Of a stretch of DNA of 64,000 nucleotides, positions 1 to 9,408 are shown in pieces. Positions within the stretch are counted from its first letter, which is position 1; the number at the start of each line of letters is the position of its first letter. This stretch comes from Ch128b sp964527925 (GTDB taxonomy: Bacteria > Bacteroidota > Ignavibacteria > Ch128b), in the NCBI GenBank assembly GCA_964527925.1, contig CAZGQO010000010.1:1-64000 (forward strand). Direction: 5' to 3'. The notes under the pieces were generated by a model, which saw only the letters and a program-made list of their open reading frames with translations, did no database searches and was not told the origin of the DNA. Position numbers and translations under genes: made by a program.

Positions 1-18
1 TTTTCAAAATTTATATTT

Positions 19-168
19 TTACACAACTTTCAAAGATAACTCTAAAATAGTTTTAATATTTGTTTGGGAGTATAAAGGAAGAAAACTAAATAGTATATAT
101 ATATTATCTATATATATATAGCCCAAAATGGAAATTTGGGTTTTTGATTTAGAAAAATTTGTTTTCAT
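19..168 (-). CDS. Doubtful small ORF (49 codons) with a perfect ribosome site
   Basis: An ATG at 166-168 (complement) opens a 49-codon frame ending in TAA at 19-21. It is preceded by AAGGAGGA at 173-180, a perfect Shine-Dalgarno match four bases from the start. The predicted peptide starts MKTNFSKSKTQ, has a Tyr/Ile-rich middle (YIYIDNIYIL) and ends LELSLKVV. No family is recognised. The low-complexity middle comes from a TA-repeat tract at about 94-120, and a possible terminator hairpin for the other strand lies inside the frame. It could be a short membrane peptide, a leader peptide, or the surviving 5' end of a lost gene. Only the strong ribosome site argues for translation. Confidence 0.3.
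   Translation of the reverse strand: MKTNFSKSKTQISILGYIYIDNIYILFSFLPLYSQTNIKTILELSLKVV
122..145 (+). terminator. Possible rho-independent terminator for a gene left of the window
   Basis: CCCAAA at 122-127 pairs with TTTGGG at 135-140 around a seven-base loop and is followed by five T on the plus strand. The stem is short. It would end a plus-strand gene lying before base 1. It overlaps the doubtful small minus-strand ORF, and both readings are weak. Confidence 0.3.
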
Positions 169-312
169 TATATCCTCCTTAGTTTTACAATTTAAATTTA
201 CTTTTTTTTCTTTATGTCAATATTATTTATTAAGAAGCGTTAAAATTTCTAAGCATACCTCTAATCGGTTGGTAAAAATCTAATAACCCATTAAGATAGA
301 AAGATTTATGGG

Positions 313-340
313 AATTAACGATTTTGCGCAGTCGTTAATT
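313..340. promoter_or_regulatory. Inverted repeat in the 571-base left intergenic region
   Basis: AATTAACGA (313-321) and TCGTTAATT (332-340) form a perfect nine-base inverted repeat around a ten-base loop (322-331) that holds GCGC. No T-run follows on either strand, so an operator or RNA hairpin is likelier than a terminator. Between base 181 and the GTG at 572 nothing else gene-like is visible. The region is A/T rich, with no RNA gene or recognisable promoter. Confidence 0.3.
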
Positions 341-571
341 ACTAAAAACATTTAGGTTGTAGAAAGTTATACAATTAATCTTTAAATTAAATACATTAAA
401 AAAACAATAATCAATATTTTCTGCTTGTAGAACTAAATTAAAACTAAAAGTTATTTAAGAAATGCTGAATGCTTTTATTAAAATCATCAACCGATTTCAG
501 GTAAGCTTCCATAATATTCTTATTGAAAGAGAGAAGATAAACTTATAAGTTGAGAAAAAAGGAAATCAACT

Positions 572-1303
572 GTGATTTCGGATAATAAATATATTGTTCC
601 TTCTCTTATCATATCAATCTTTTTTGTTCTTGGTACTTTGATTATCAGTGAAGCCTGGAGAAATCACACTCGAACAAATCAAACTATAACTGTAACAGGT
701 TCAGCTAAAAAATTAATCACATCTGATCTAGGAATTATTAGAGGAACGATATTCGCCTCTCATCAAAATCAACGAGAAGCTTATCGAGATTTGAAAAATC
801 AAATTCCAATTCTTCAAAAATTTCTTATTAATTATGGAATTCACATTGACTCAATAGAGTTCAAATCACCCAATAATTATCCGGTTTATGAAATCAATCA
901 AAGTGGATATCAAACAAACAAAGTACTCAATTATATATTTACTCAATCTTTCGAGGTCATGTCGAAAGATGTTCATAAAATAAAATCACTTGCAACAGAT
1001 TTAAATAAATTAATCGAACAGGGAGTTAATTTTCAACAAATTACCCCTGAATATCATTACACAAATCTTCCCTCAATAAAGATTGAAATTCAGGCGGAAG
1101 CAGCAAAAGATGCGATGGAGAGAGCAAAAAAAATTGCCGAATCTACAGGAAGTAAACTCGGCAATTTAAGAAGTGCAAGAATGGGTGTTCTTCAGATTAC
1201 ACCAAAGTTTTCAAATGTCATTTCAGATTATGGGATTAACGATCTTACTTCGATCGAAAAAGAAATCACAGCTGTTGTTAATGCATCATTTGAAATAAAA
1301 TAG
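572..1303 (+). CDS. SIMPL (DUF541) domain membrane-anchored protein
   Basis: This 243-residue protein has one hydrophobic N-terminal segment (about residues 8-28), which should be a membrane anchor or uncleaved signal. The rest is a SIMPL/DUF541 domain (about 37-240) with the usual opening TITVTGSAKKLI and the conserved EAAKDAMERAKKIAESTGSK helix near residue 175. Related proteins are periplasmic or envelope proteins of unclear biochemistry; oxidative-stress and signalling roles have been proposed. The start is GTG at 572 behind AAAAAAGGAAA, and no better ATG precedes the membrane segment. The gene is convergent with the CBS gene, with one base between their stops and no terminator there. Family assignment is firm; function is unknown. 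Confidence 0.85.
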   Translation: MISDNKYIVPSLIISIFFVLGTLIISEAWRNHTRTNQTITVTGSAKKLITSDLGIIRGTIFASHQNQREAYRDLKNQIPILQKFLINYGIHIDSIEFKSPNNYPVYEINQSGYQTNKVLNYIFTQSFEVMSKDVHKIKSLATDLNKLIEQGVNFQQITPEYHYTNLPSIKIEIQAEAAKDAMERAKKIAESTGSKLGNLRSARMGVLQITPKFSNVISDYGINDLTSIEKEITAVVNASFEIK

Positions 1304-1304
1304 T

Positions 1305-1754
1305 TTAAATATCACCCTGTTTGATTATTGGCTTGGAGTTGATGTAATTGTAAAGAACTTCAATTGTTTCATCTTTGATATTCATTTCAGCCTGCAATAA
1401 ATCTCTCATTGAAATCACACCAATAAGCTTATCAATTGAAACTACAAGAATATGTCTGATATTTGCAGCTTTCATTTTCGCAAGACATTCAAGGTATGTT
1501 TCATTCTCGTCAGAAACGACTAAATTAACTGTCATTACTTCACCGACTTTAACTTCATCTGGAGACTTGCCTGCAGCAACAACTCTTTGTAATAAATCTC
1601 TTTCCGAAAAGACCCCCACTAATTTATCACCTTCGAAAATTGGTACAAGTCCAATTTTATTTTTAGTCATAAACTCGCTCGCCTGACGAACGGTAAGATC
1701 TTTCTGAATAGTCAGAAGTGGTCGATTACCAATAAGCTCTTTCAAAGTTTTCAT
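1305..1754 (-). CDS. Tandem CBS-domain protein
   Basis: The 149-residue soluble protein consists of two CBS motifs (about residues 8-65 and 75-130) and little else. Both carry the expected GVFSERDLLQ and GVISMRDLLQ ends. Such stand-alone pairs bind adenine nucleotides (AMP, ATP, SAM, NAD) and act as energy or redox sensors, often on a partner protein that is not fused. No partner domain is visible, and the ligand cannot be predicted. The gene follows the DUF362 gene on the same strand with a gap of about 97 bases, so co-transcription is possible but not shown. Confidence 0.85.
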   Translation of the reverse strand: MKTLKELIGNRPLLTIQKDLTVRQASEFMTKNKIGLVPIFEGDKLVGVFSERDLLQRVVAAGKSPDEVKVGEVMTVNLVVSDENETYLECLAKMKAANIRHILVVSIDKLIGVISMRDLLQAEMNIKDETIEVLYNYINSKPIIKQGDI

Positions 1755-1851
1755 TGAGACCCTCCGTTTTGATAGTAAAATAGAAAGAAAAAATTTAAAT
1801 GCAAATAATAGGAATATATAATTTTAATTCTGAATGTGGGCAGAATATAAA

Positions 1852-2943
1852 CTATTTATTCAATGAGTATTCTTGAAACAATTTGCCCCACTCTGTTTCT
1901 TTCAACCATCTTCTGAATACTTTTTTATCTTTTAATGGCCAGCGATAATAATCGTGATAAAATTCAGAACCAAAAATGAACAGATGTACCAGCGGTGTTC
2001 TGAAGAAAAAGTTCTGGATTGATTTTAACGGACCAAACCACAACAAATCACCAACCATACTTGCACCATTATCACCAACGAAAAAATTCCAGTTTTCATT
2101 TGACACATCATCACCAACTATTTCGATATTTGAAGGGTCTCCATTTCCAAGACCAAGATCATTTGCAACTTTTATGTATTCAATGCTTAACGGATCAAAC
2201 CCCATTAATTTCGCCGCAACTGCATCAATTGCAACCTGATCACCGCTTGCCAGAATTATATTTTTCACAACAGGAATCATTGTTCTCGGACCAGGACCAT
2301 TTCCAGCAGTTGTTCCATCCATTACTGCGAAAATTCCAGTATGAATTTCTTTCTGAATTTGAAGTAAGTCAACCAATGTTTTGTGAATCCATGAGTGAGT
2401 GTAGTGACGTTTTGTATTTAATAAACCACCAAAAGCATTTTTCATTGCACCAGTTGTTGTTGTGTAAATGTGACATTTGGCAGTGGGCAGGTGAACAATA
2501 TTCTTTCCAAGAAAATAATCGGGAATTTTTATTCCTTCAGGATAGATATGATCAAGGACAAGCATTTTCGCTTTAGGTTGATACTTGATCCATTTCATAT
2601 CTTCATCTTTGAAGTTAAAGAGAACCGGTATGTTATATTTTTTGAAAATTGGTTTATAGTTATTTAGATCTTCACCTTTGAATGCATCGGTCACGACTGT
2701 TTTGTTCTGAACACAAACTAAATCATTGTAACCAAATTTCTTTAATCCAAGAATTGTCCCTTCTAACTGCCATGGTGTTGTATTTGCTGCTGGGAAAGGA
2801 TAGTGCCAGGAGATATTGTCTTTTAGAATTGTTGTAGCGTTTTTATCAAGATATTTTTCAACTTCAGCTAATTCAAGTAATCTTTGGTAATCCTCTAATA
2901 TCTTCTTTGAGCTTGTTCTTAAAACAGCAACTTTTGATTTCAT
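1852..2943 (-). CDS. DUF362 domain protein
   Basis: This 363-residue protein has no signal peptide. The DUF362 core spans about residues 35-320 and includes KNIVHLPTAKCHIYTTTTGA, AVMDGTTAGNGPGPR and the GDQVAIDAVAAKLMGFDP segment that typifies the family. Many DUF362 proteins carry a 4Fe-4S ferredoxin domain; here no CxxCxxC cluster is present, so this is the ferredoxin-free form. The biochemical role of the family is not established. ATG at 2943 follows TTGAGGACAAATT. An inverted repeat lies 60-85 bases upstream. Confidence 0.8.
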   Translation of the reverse strand: MKSKVAVLRTSSKKILEDYQRLLELAEVEKYLDKNATTILKDNISWHYPFPAANTTPWQLEGTILGLKKFGYNDLVCVQNKTVVTDAFKGEDLNNYKPIFKKYNIPVLFNFKDEDMKWIKYQPKAKMLVLDHIYPEGIKIPDYFLGKNIVHLPTAKCHIYTTTTGAMKNAFGGLLNTKRHYTHSWIHKTLVDLLQIQKEIHTGIFAVMDGTTAGNGPGPRTMIPVVKNIILASGDQVAIDAVAAKLMGFDPLSIEYIKVANDLGLGNGDPSNIEIVGDDVSNENWNFFVGDNGASMVGDLLWFGPLKSIQNFFFRTPLVHLFIFGSEFYHDYYRWPLKDKKVFRRWLKETEWGKLFQEYSLNK

Positions 2944-3005
2944 AATTTGTCCTCAATTTTAAATTAAAGATATAAAAATCGAACCATCTAAAAAATTTAG
3001 AAAAT

Positions 3006-3027
3006 ATTCTCTAAAAAATTAGAGAAT
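3006..3027. promoter_or_regulatory. Inverted repeat upstream of the DUF362 gene
   Basis: ATTCTCT (3006-3012) pairs with AGAGAAT (3021-3027) around an A/T loop. A related CTAAAAAATTTAGA unit lies just beside it at about 2988-3000. The pair sits between the terminator of the decayed gene and the start of the DUF362 gene, where an operator would be expected. No protein can be assigned to it. Confidence 0.3.
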
Positions 3028-3061
3028 TAATCTCATTCAAAAAACATCAGATATCAAAAAA

Positions 3062-3085
3062 GAGAGGTGAAAAAATACACCTCTC
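3062..3085 (-). terminator. Terminator after the decayed Asp-box/T9SS gene
   Basis: On the minus strand GAGAGGTG pairs with CACCTCTC (3078-3085 and 3062-3069) over an eight-base loop, followed by a run of T. It lies about 30 bases after the final stop at 3116 and fits a rho-independent terminator for that gene. Confidence 0.75.
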
Positions 3086-3115
3086 AGTCGATGAAATTGG
3101 ATGAAAGTTTGCAAG

Positions 3116-5478
3116 CTACTTCATGAACACAAATTTTTTCACAATATAGTTTGAACCTGATTTTAATTCATAAAAATATACACCAGAACTTAATCCAAAC
3201 CTATTTGCATCGAATTTAAGATCATAATTTCCTTTGTCTAAAATTTGATTTACAAGCGTTGCAATTTCCTTTCCGAGGACATCATAAACCTTTAGAGTTG
3301 TCAACCCCTTTTTCACCAATTGAATATTTGATTATTGTGACAGGATTAAAGGGATTTGGATAGTTTTGTTCTAGATTAAATTTCAGATTTTCGTTTATGC
3401 GATTAGTTTCTACATTGGTTGTTCGAATTCCATAATGTTTGTACAAACCATAACCAGTTCCAACAAGCAAATCATCATAATACAAAAAGTTAACTTCGGT
3501 ACCGACCGGATAAACATAACCCGTATCCCATGCTGTTTTACCAGTTAAATGATAAAAGTAGATTTCATTGTCGACTGCAACATAAATAGTATCAATGCCC
3601 ACTGTAACAGCTTTTCCCTGTTTCCCAGAAATAAAGGGATATCCAGTTGTAGTCATTGGTGTCCAGAGTTTAGATCCTGAAAGAATTTTATAATAAGTAA
3701 CAGGATGATTAATTCCAGCATCAGTTCCGGTAGCAAAGATTGTATCTGCAGTTGAAGTTGTAGTAAGATCTCTGATCGTTGCGACAATTAAAGAACCTGT
3801 TGATGTCCCGCTTGCATTCATATCTTGGCTTGCAACCCATGTTGAACCATTCTTAACAATACGATATACACTTCTTCCCTGCGGACTCGATAAATCATAA
3901 ATTGCACCGACATAAGCAACTGTATTGCCGCTTTCATTAACAAAAATTATATCTGAAACATCTACATCGCTGCCAATGCTTGATGCTTTTAACAAAATCT
4001 GTGACCATGTATTTCCATAATCTTCTGAAACAAATAATCCGCCTTTATCAGAACCTTGAATTTCAAATCCTGCCATCACAATATTTGGAAAAAAAACTGC
4101 ATTCTTCAATTGCATTTGCAGATGTTCCTACTGATGAGCAATTATATGGCGGAATTTCTGGGGTGAAAACTCTGTTCCAGTTATTGCCATTATCGGTTGT
4201 TCGATAAATTCTCACATTTCCAGCAAAAACTCAGTTTGTATCTTCCCTGCTCATCTCAATTGAATAGTAAGGTGAACCATCAAACCATGGAAATATTGCG
4301 TTCGTCCACTCTGGAGAAGTAAGATAATTCACAACTTTACGAATTCCAGAATTGCTTGCAAGCCATGCAGAATTTTTATCAACAGTCATACTGAAATCTT
4401 TTACCTGAACAGCTTCAACTCCATCATCAATTTCAAAAATACTTACACCTCTATCATAAGAAGCACCAATACCTTGATTTGTAGTCATATAAATTAAATT
4501 TGAATTCACAGAATCAACAAACACAGTTCCATCGTTTGGATGAGTTTCCATTCCTCCAATTTGACCAAATCTTAACCATGTTCCAATTTCACCCTTGTAA
4601 TTCGAATACATACTTCCCAGATAAACATAATAACTCGAAGAATCTCCTGAAAAATCAAAGTTATACCCAGATTCACCACCGGATTAAATTGATAACTCTG
4701 TCCAATTAACCTCATCAATCGAATATGCAATTAATTTATTACTTCCTGATCCTGCAATAAATAATCTCCCATCTGGACCAATCCCAAAATTCTTCCAGTC
4801 AATTGAAGATAAAGTTGAAGGTATTATGGTAGTTATAGTCGTCGTTGAAGATAATGAGTCATAAGTTGAATTGAACTTAAAGATAGTTGGTGAAATTCCT
4901 CCAATAAAAAGATATAAACCATTGTTTGTAGGATTCTTGAAAAGAGTTTTCAAACCAGGAGTATCAGTAAAAGTTAGTGGTGAATCAAAGCTTTCAGTAA
5001 AGTTTCCGCTTAAATGAAGCAATCCAAAATGGAGCTTATTTGTTTCTGTAAAAAAGAGATAATCGTTAAGAATAAGTATAGTCTCAATCATACCTGATGC
5101 GGTATAAGCATCGTTAATAGTTATGATTTCAGGTTTGGTGAATTTTATTTGATTGTTGTAAGCAAAATAAAGATATTCAGAGTTGCTATGTGCTGCAATT
5201 GTTCTTATTCCACTTCCATAACCTGTAGCAGCACTTAACGCTGTGACAACTCTGAAGGTCGAGAAGGTTGGGATTGAATCATATGAAGATACACCCATAT
5301 AGAATGCTCAGTTTGCACTCTCAGTAGTTATAAAAATTCTGCTCACCTGAGGTGAAGTAGCAATACCCGTAATTGCATTAATTCTGCCCCCATAAACATC
5401 TTCCACAATTGGAGCGCTAAGTTGAGCGTACAAGAAGTTGGTTATTACAAGTAATGAAAGTATGATTAAATTTTTCAC
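3116..5478 (-). pseudogene. Decayed secreted Asp-box repeat protein with T9SS C-terminal sorting domain
   Basis: A GTG at 5478 with AGGAGG four bases upstream starts a signal peptide (MKNLIILSLLVITNFLYAQ). The same frame then meets TGA at 5308-5310, TAA at 4684-4686 and TGA at 4231-4233, with clearly homologous sequence continuing after each. Near 4100 the frame shifts, and it shifts again at the A5G4 run near 3308. The last piece is a type IX sorting domain (QNYPNPFNP, then VYDVLGKEIATLVNQ, GVYFYELKSG, KKFVFMK). Pieces such as TTDNGNNW and SEDYGNTW are Asp-box (BNR) propeller repeats. An intact product would have been about 785 residues, exported and surface-attached. Both TGA codons could derive from Trp TGG. 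Three stops plus two frameshifts point to real decay rather than recoding. Confidence 0.85.
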
Positions 5479-5698
5479 AACGCCTCCTAAATTTTTGTAA
5501 TTAAAAAATATAGTGGTTTGATTCAATTCTGGTTTCAAGAGTTTAATCAAATATGTAAGATTATCTTAAATAGATTTGTTTGATATTACTGAAAAATTAA
5601 CTGTTTGTAAAAGAATTTTTGATTGGAATTTAGACTATTAATCTTTCACTATTTTATATTCATTGAAGTCTTAGCATGAATACAACATTAAACTTATC

Positions 5699-7102
5699 TC
5701 ATTTTTTCTTCTTCCACTTTGATGAAAGAGATTTAGTTAAGTTAAGATAGGTATTCTTAATTTTCCTGCCAGGTTCGATGTGAGTATTTTCCCACCATTC
5801 ATTCCATGAAGTGAGAAATATTAAATCAGGATTGGAGTTAATTGCTGCTTCAAAAGTTTGTTCGTAAAACTTTCCACGATTTCGTTCTTTGTAAAATCCA
5901 GGTCTGTTAGGAATTTTTCTTTCATCATATCCTGGCTGAACAGTTGCAATCCAAACTTTTTGCTTTCCACCAAACATGTAATAATTTTTCACAATCTGCG
6001 AAACAATTTGATATTCCTTTTTAAGATCATTAATTAAGATTACACCATACTGATGAATCCCATCAAAAACTTCAAGATTAGAAACATCGAAACCCATTGC
6101 AATAAAAGTGGCATCAAGTTTTTCTACATTTAATCTATTAATAATTTTCTTCCATCTTTGAATTGGAATCTCATTAGAAGCCCAGATTGCAATCAAAGGT
6201 TTTCCAAATACTTTGAATATGGCGGGATGATTTCCATAAGTTTGGATTGTATATTTTAAGTGCTGATAAATTTGTTCTTCGCTTCGAGGTCCGGTTGATG
6301 TTAATGTCTCATAGTAAATTGCGGACTTAAATTTATTCTTCTGACTCAGATTCAAAAACTTTTTAAAATTCTTATCAGAATAAGTGTTAGGACCATCCCA
6401 GGATGTTATAAAACCATCCAATCCATTTGATTTTGCAAATTTTATCTGCTTTAAGATTGTCTTTTCATCATCAGAAGAATAAAAAACTTCAGGTTCATCA
6501 TCTAAAGGAATATATTTCCAGTTATCTTTAGTATACCAGAGATAGTAGAAAGCAAGTAAAGCTTTTGGAATTTTTTGAAGAGCAAATTTTGGCGGAATGA
6601 ATTCAATCAATGAATCCGATTTGATAACAACTTCTCTCGTAATTTTATTTTCACTTAAATCATTTTCTAAAACTAAACTGTGATTTACCTGAAACAACTC
6701 TTCAAACAAAAGATCTTTTTTTACCAGAATTTTGAAATTCACATACCCACTCGCACCTCTTTTCAGAGTGAAGTTCCATTTATTCAATGAATCGACTTTA
6801 ATAATGTAATCAACCAGAATTCGAACTTTAGAATTTCCATCAGTTGCATCTTGAGTCAATTTTATTTTGTCGTAGTAAATATTGAAATCTTTATAGTTGC
6901 CTTCTACAGCGAATAATTTCATTGTGAGTATTTCGCTGAAGTTGTTTAATTCAAGAATTGTCCAATCAGAGGTGGATGTGATTTCAAATCGAAGGTAGGT
7001 TAGTTTCTTATTCTGAGCAAAATTTTGACTGATTAAAGGTTGTAAAAAAATCAGCAGTGAAAAAGCAAATCGGATTGTGGAGGGTAAAACAATCTTTTTC
7101 AT
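5699..7102 (-). CDS. Exported GH99-like glycoside hydrolase (endo-mannosidase-like)
   Basis: The 467-residue protein begins with a signal peptide (MKKIVLPSTIRFAFSLLIFL, cleavage near residue 30). An N-terminal beta region covers about 30-175. A GH99/WsaF-like barrel (about 180-465) has the family signatures AFYYLWYTKDNWKY, GFITSWDGPN, KPLIAIWASNEI and the C-terminal LTSWNEWWENTHIEPGRK, which holds the conserved catalytic-site Glu. Known family members are endo-alpha-1,2-mannosidases or act on related polysaccharides; the substrate here is not predictable. No T9SS tail is visible, so a periplasmic or outer-membrane site is inferred. The gene stands alone between the trxB terminator and the decayed gene, and its ribosome site is weak. 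Confidence 0.75.
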   Translation of the reverse strand: MKKIVLPSTIRFAFSLLIFLQPLISQNFAQNKKLTYLRFEITSTSDWTILELNNFSEILTMKLFAVEGNYKDFNIYYDKIKLTQDATDGNSKVRILVDYIIKVDSLNKWNFTLKRGASGYVNFKILVKKDLLFEELFQVNHSLVLENDLSENKITREVVIKSDSLIEFIPPKFALQKIPKALLAFYYLWYTKDNWKYIPLDDEPEVFYSSDDEKTILKQIKFAKSNGLDGFITSWDGPNTYSDKNFKKFLNLSQKNKFKSAIYYETLTSTGPRSEEQIYQHLKYTIQTYGNHPAIFKVFGKPLIAIWASNEIPIQRWKKIINRLNVEKLDATFIAMGFDVSNLEVFDGIHQYGVILINDLKKEYQIVSQIVKNYYMFGGKQKVWIATVQPGYDERKIPNRPGFYKERNRGKFYEQTFEAAINSNPDLIFLTSWNEWWENTHIEPGRKIKNTYLNLTKSLSSKWKKKK

Positions 7103-7131
7103 ACTTTCATTCTTTTATTTTAAAATAAAAA

Positions 7132-7158
7132 AAGTGGTTGAATAAGTCTCAACCACTT
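7132..7158 (-). terminator. Terminator after trxB
   Basis: AAGTGGTTGA (7132-7141) and TCAACCACTT (7149-7158) form a perfect ten-base stem with a seven-base loop, with a T-rich stretch following on the minus strand. It closes the MBL-Rieske-queG-trxB operon and separates it from the glycosidase gene. Confidence 0.85.
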
Positions 7159-7175
7159 CAAAAAGAATTGAAAGA

Positions 7176-8126
7176 TTAGTGATGTTCTTGTTCTTCCAAC
7201 CATCGTCCAGCATCAATTGCTGCCATGCAGCCCATACCAGCTGCAGTAACTGCCTGACGATAAACTTTATCAGTTACATCACCAGCCGCAAATACACCTT
7301 CAATGTTGGTATAAGTTGTGCCTGGTTTGACTTTAATGTAACCAGCTTTATCAAGTTCAAGATAATCTTTAAAGATTTCTGTGTTGGGTTTATGTCCGAT
7401 CGCAAGAAAAACACCATTGATTGGAAGTTCAGTAATTTCATTTGTCTTTGTATTTCGTAATCTGACTCCAGTCACAAACATTCTTCCATTTTCTTTTACA
7501 CCAAGAATCTCTTCGACTACTTCGTTTAACTTAAACTCAATCTTTGGATTTTTCTTTGCACGTTCCAACATTATTGCAGATGCTCTGAATGCTTCCCTTC
7601 GATGAACAATGATTACTTTCTTTGCGAACTTGGTAAGATAAGTAGCTTCTTCCATAGCTGAATCACCACCACCAACGACTATTACTTCCTGATCTCTGAA
7701 AAAGAATCCATCACAGGTAGCGCAGGCAGAAACACCATGACCCATAAATTCCTGTTCAGAAGGTAATCCAAGAAATTTAGCTGATGCACCAGTTGCAATT
7801 ATTACTGCATCAGCAGAGTATTCATTTTTACCAGAAAAAATTTTGAAAGGTCTAACAGAGAAATCTACTTTATCAACATACTTGAAAACCATTTCGGCGC
7901 CAAATCTTTTTGCCTGTTTGCGCATTATATCCATCAACTCAGGTCCCATAATTCCATTTTCAAAACCTGGAAAGTTTTCTACTTCAGTTGTAATTGTTAA
8001 TTGTCCGCCAGGTTGATTTCCTTCGAAAACAAGGGGTGATAAGTTGGCTCTTGCAGTATAAATTGCTGCAGTAAATCCAGCTGGACCTGAACCTATAATA
8101 ATTACTTTTCTGTGATTTGAACTCAT
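7176..8126 (-). CDS. trxB: Thioredoxin-disulfide reductase
   Basis: This is the cytoplasmic flavoenzyme that uses NADPH to reduce thioredoxin. The 316 residues hold the FAD motif IIGSGPAGFTAAIYTARA (from about residue 9), the redox-active CATC pair (Cys135 and Cys138), the NADPH motif GGGDSA and the C-terminal FAD-binding GVFAAGDV. Length matches the low-molecular-weight bacterial type. ATG at 8126 is preceded by AAGGAG at good spacing. It is the last gene of a four-gene run (MBL hydrolase, Rieske, QueG, TrxB) with 14 bases after queG and a strong terminator beyond. Thioredoxin itself is not in the window. Confidence 0.97.
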   Translation of the reverse strand: MSSNHRKVIIIGSGPAGFTAAIYTARANLSPLVFEGNQPGGQLTITTEVENFPGFENGIMGPELMDIMRKQAKRFGAEMVFKYVDKVDFSVRPFKIFSGKNEYSADAVIIATGASAKFLGLPSEQEFMGHGVSACATCDGFFFRDQEVIVVGGGDSAMEEATYLTKFAKKVIIVHRREAFRASAIMLERAKKNPKIEFKLNEVVEEILGVKENGRMFVTGVRLRNTKTNEITELPINGVFLAIGHKPNTEIFKDYLELDKAGYIKVKPGTTYTNIEGVFAAGDVTDKVYRQAVTAAGMGCMAAIDAGRWLEEQEHH

Positions 8127-8140
8127 ATTAATCTCCTTTT

Positions 8141-9064
8141 TTATTTAATAAATTCAAAATTTCTTAAAAAATTTTTAAGACCAGTTCTCAGCAAAGGTCT
8201 TCCTTTATATTTTTCTTTGAATTCATCTTCTTTCATATTAATTAGATCTTTTCTCTCAATGAACTCAATATTATTAGATGCAAAATCAGGTTCATCAGTT
8301 GCTATTTGTAATTTTTGATTCCATGGACAAACCTGCTGACAGATATCACAACCAAAAACATAATTTTCAAATTTACCTTTGAATTCTGAGGGAATTTCGT
8401 TTTTGTTTTCAATGGTGTGATATGAAATACATTTACCCGCGTCGAGAACATAATCATCAATAATTGCATTTGTAGGACAGGCATCAATGCAGAGTCTGCA
8501 ATCTCCGCACAAATCAGAAATCAGTGAATCGTATAAAAACTCAATTGATGTAATTATTGTACCAATGAAAAACCACGAACCAATGGTTGTGTTAATTACA
8601 TTTGTGTGTTTTCCCATCCAGCCAAGTCCTGATCGAATTGCCCAGACTTTATCCATAGTTGGTCCATAATCAACATAAAATTTATTTTTTGAATCGGGGT
8701 CAATCTCTAGTAAAATTTTTTTTATGAGTTTGAATTTTTTTTCAAAAATTTTGTGATAGTCTCTCCCCCATGCATACACTGAAATCAAACCAGCGTTATC
8801 AAGTAAATCTTTTTTTCTTTTCTGAAAATAATTCAATCCAATTGAAATTATTGATTTAGCTTCTGGTAAAACATTTAAAGGATTAATTCTTTTATCAAAT
8901 GTGGTTTTAATCCAGTTCATATCTGCATGATAGCCACGCATAAGCCATTCTTTTAATCTTTCTTTTTCATCCACCAATTCTTGAGCTTTCGAAAATCCAA
9001 CGAGATTAAATCCAATTTCAAGAATTTTATTTCGAACGAAATCTGTTTTTGATTTTATATCCAT
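8141..9064 (-). CDS. queG: Epoxyqueuosine reductase
   Basis: QueG catalyses the last step of queuosine synthesis in tRNA, reduction of epoxyqueuosine, using cobalamin and two 4Fe-4S clusters. The 307-residue protein shows the family segments WGRDYHKIF and WMGKHTNVI, then the cluster motifs CGDCRLCIDACP and CDICQQVCPWN. It lacks the longer C-terminal HEAT-like part of some homologues and sits at the short end of the family. Its start overlaps no gene; one base separates it from the Rieske gene upstream. The B12 dependence matches NrdJ elsewhere in the window, so the cell must make or import cobalamin (inference). Confidence 0.93.
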   Translation of the reverse strand: MDIKSKTDFVRNKILEIGFNLVGFSKAQELVDEKERLKEWLMRGYHADMNWIKTTFDKRINPLNVLPEAKSIISIGLNYFQKRKKDLLDNAGLISVYAWGRDYHKIFEKKFKLIKKILLEIDPDSKNKFYVDYGPTMDKVWAIRSGLGWMGKHTNVINTTIGSWFFIGTIITSIEFLYDSLISDLCGDCRLCIDACPTNAIIDDYVLDAGKCISYHTIENKNEIPSEFKGKFENYVFGCDICQQVCPWNQKLQIATDEPDFASNNIEFIERKDLINMKEDEFKEKYKGRPLLRTGLKNFLRNFEFIK

Positions 9065-9065
9065 T

Positions 9066-9401
9066 TTACCAATTGAAAAAAGAAGATGGGATTTTTACGT
9101 AGACTTCGCCATCTATTACTTTTGTTTCGTAATTTTTAATGTTGCTGTGATTACTCAGAGTTTTGCCTGTTCTGATATCAAACTTCCATCCATGAACCGG
9201 GCAAGCTATTTCGAAACCATTAAGATATCCATTAAACATTTGTGAAGTGTGATTATGCGGACAAACATTACTAATGGCGTAAACACTGCCATTAATCTTA
9301 AACACTGCAATATCATGATCAATAACCTCAATACGGATCCCTTTATTCTCAGGTAAATCAGAAAGTTTACAGATTCTTGTAAAATTTTTTAGTTCATCCA
9401 T
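9066..9401 (-). CDS. Rieske 2Fe-2S ferredoxin
   Basis: A 111-residue soluble protein made of a single Rieske domain. Cluster ligands are Cys47/His49 in CPHNH and Cys67/His70 in CPVHGW, with the usual spacing of about 17 residues. It resembles the small subunit of nitrite reductase and the ferredoxin partners of ring-hydroxylating oxygenases, but neither enzyme is encoded nearby. It lies tightly between the MBL hydrolase and QueG. An electron-donor role for a neighbour is possible but unproven. Confidence 0.9.
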   Translation of the reverse strand: MDELKNFTRICKLSDLPENKGIRIEVIDHDIAVFKINGSVYAISNVCPHNHTSQMFNGYLNGFEIACPVHGWKFDIRTGKTLSNHSNIKNYETKVIDGEVYVKIPSSFFNW

Positions 9402-9408
9402 AATTCTC

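Noticed and set aside
90..120. TA-repeat tract as a phase-variable repeat or CRISPR-like array
   Set aside because: It is a simple AT dinucleotide inverted repeat without regular spacers and not inside a supported gene.
2019..2576. 185-codon plus-strand ORF opposite the DUF362 gene
   Set aside because: It is His/Gln-rich antisense sequence to a well-supported gene. Its composition mirrors the minus-strand codons.
4231..5310. TGA read as Trp (alternative genetic code or programmed readthrough) in the Asp-box gene
   Set aside because: The same gene also has an in-frame TAA and two frameshifts, other genes in the window (for example hppA) end in TGA without extension, and no recoding element is seen. 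Decay explains all lesions.
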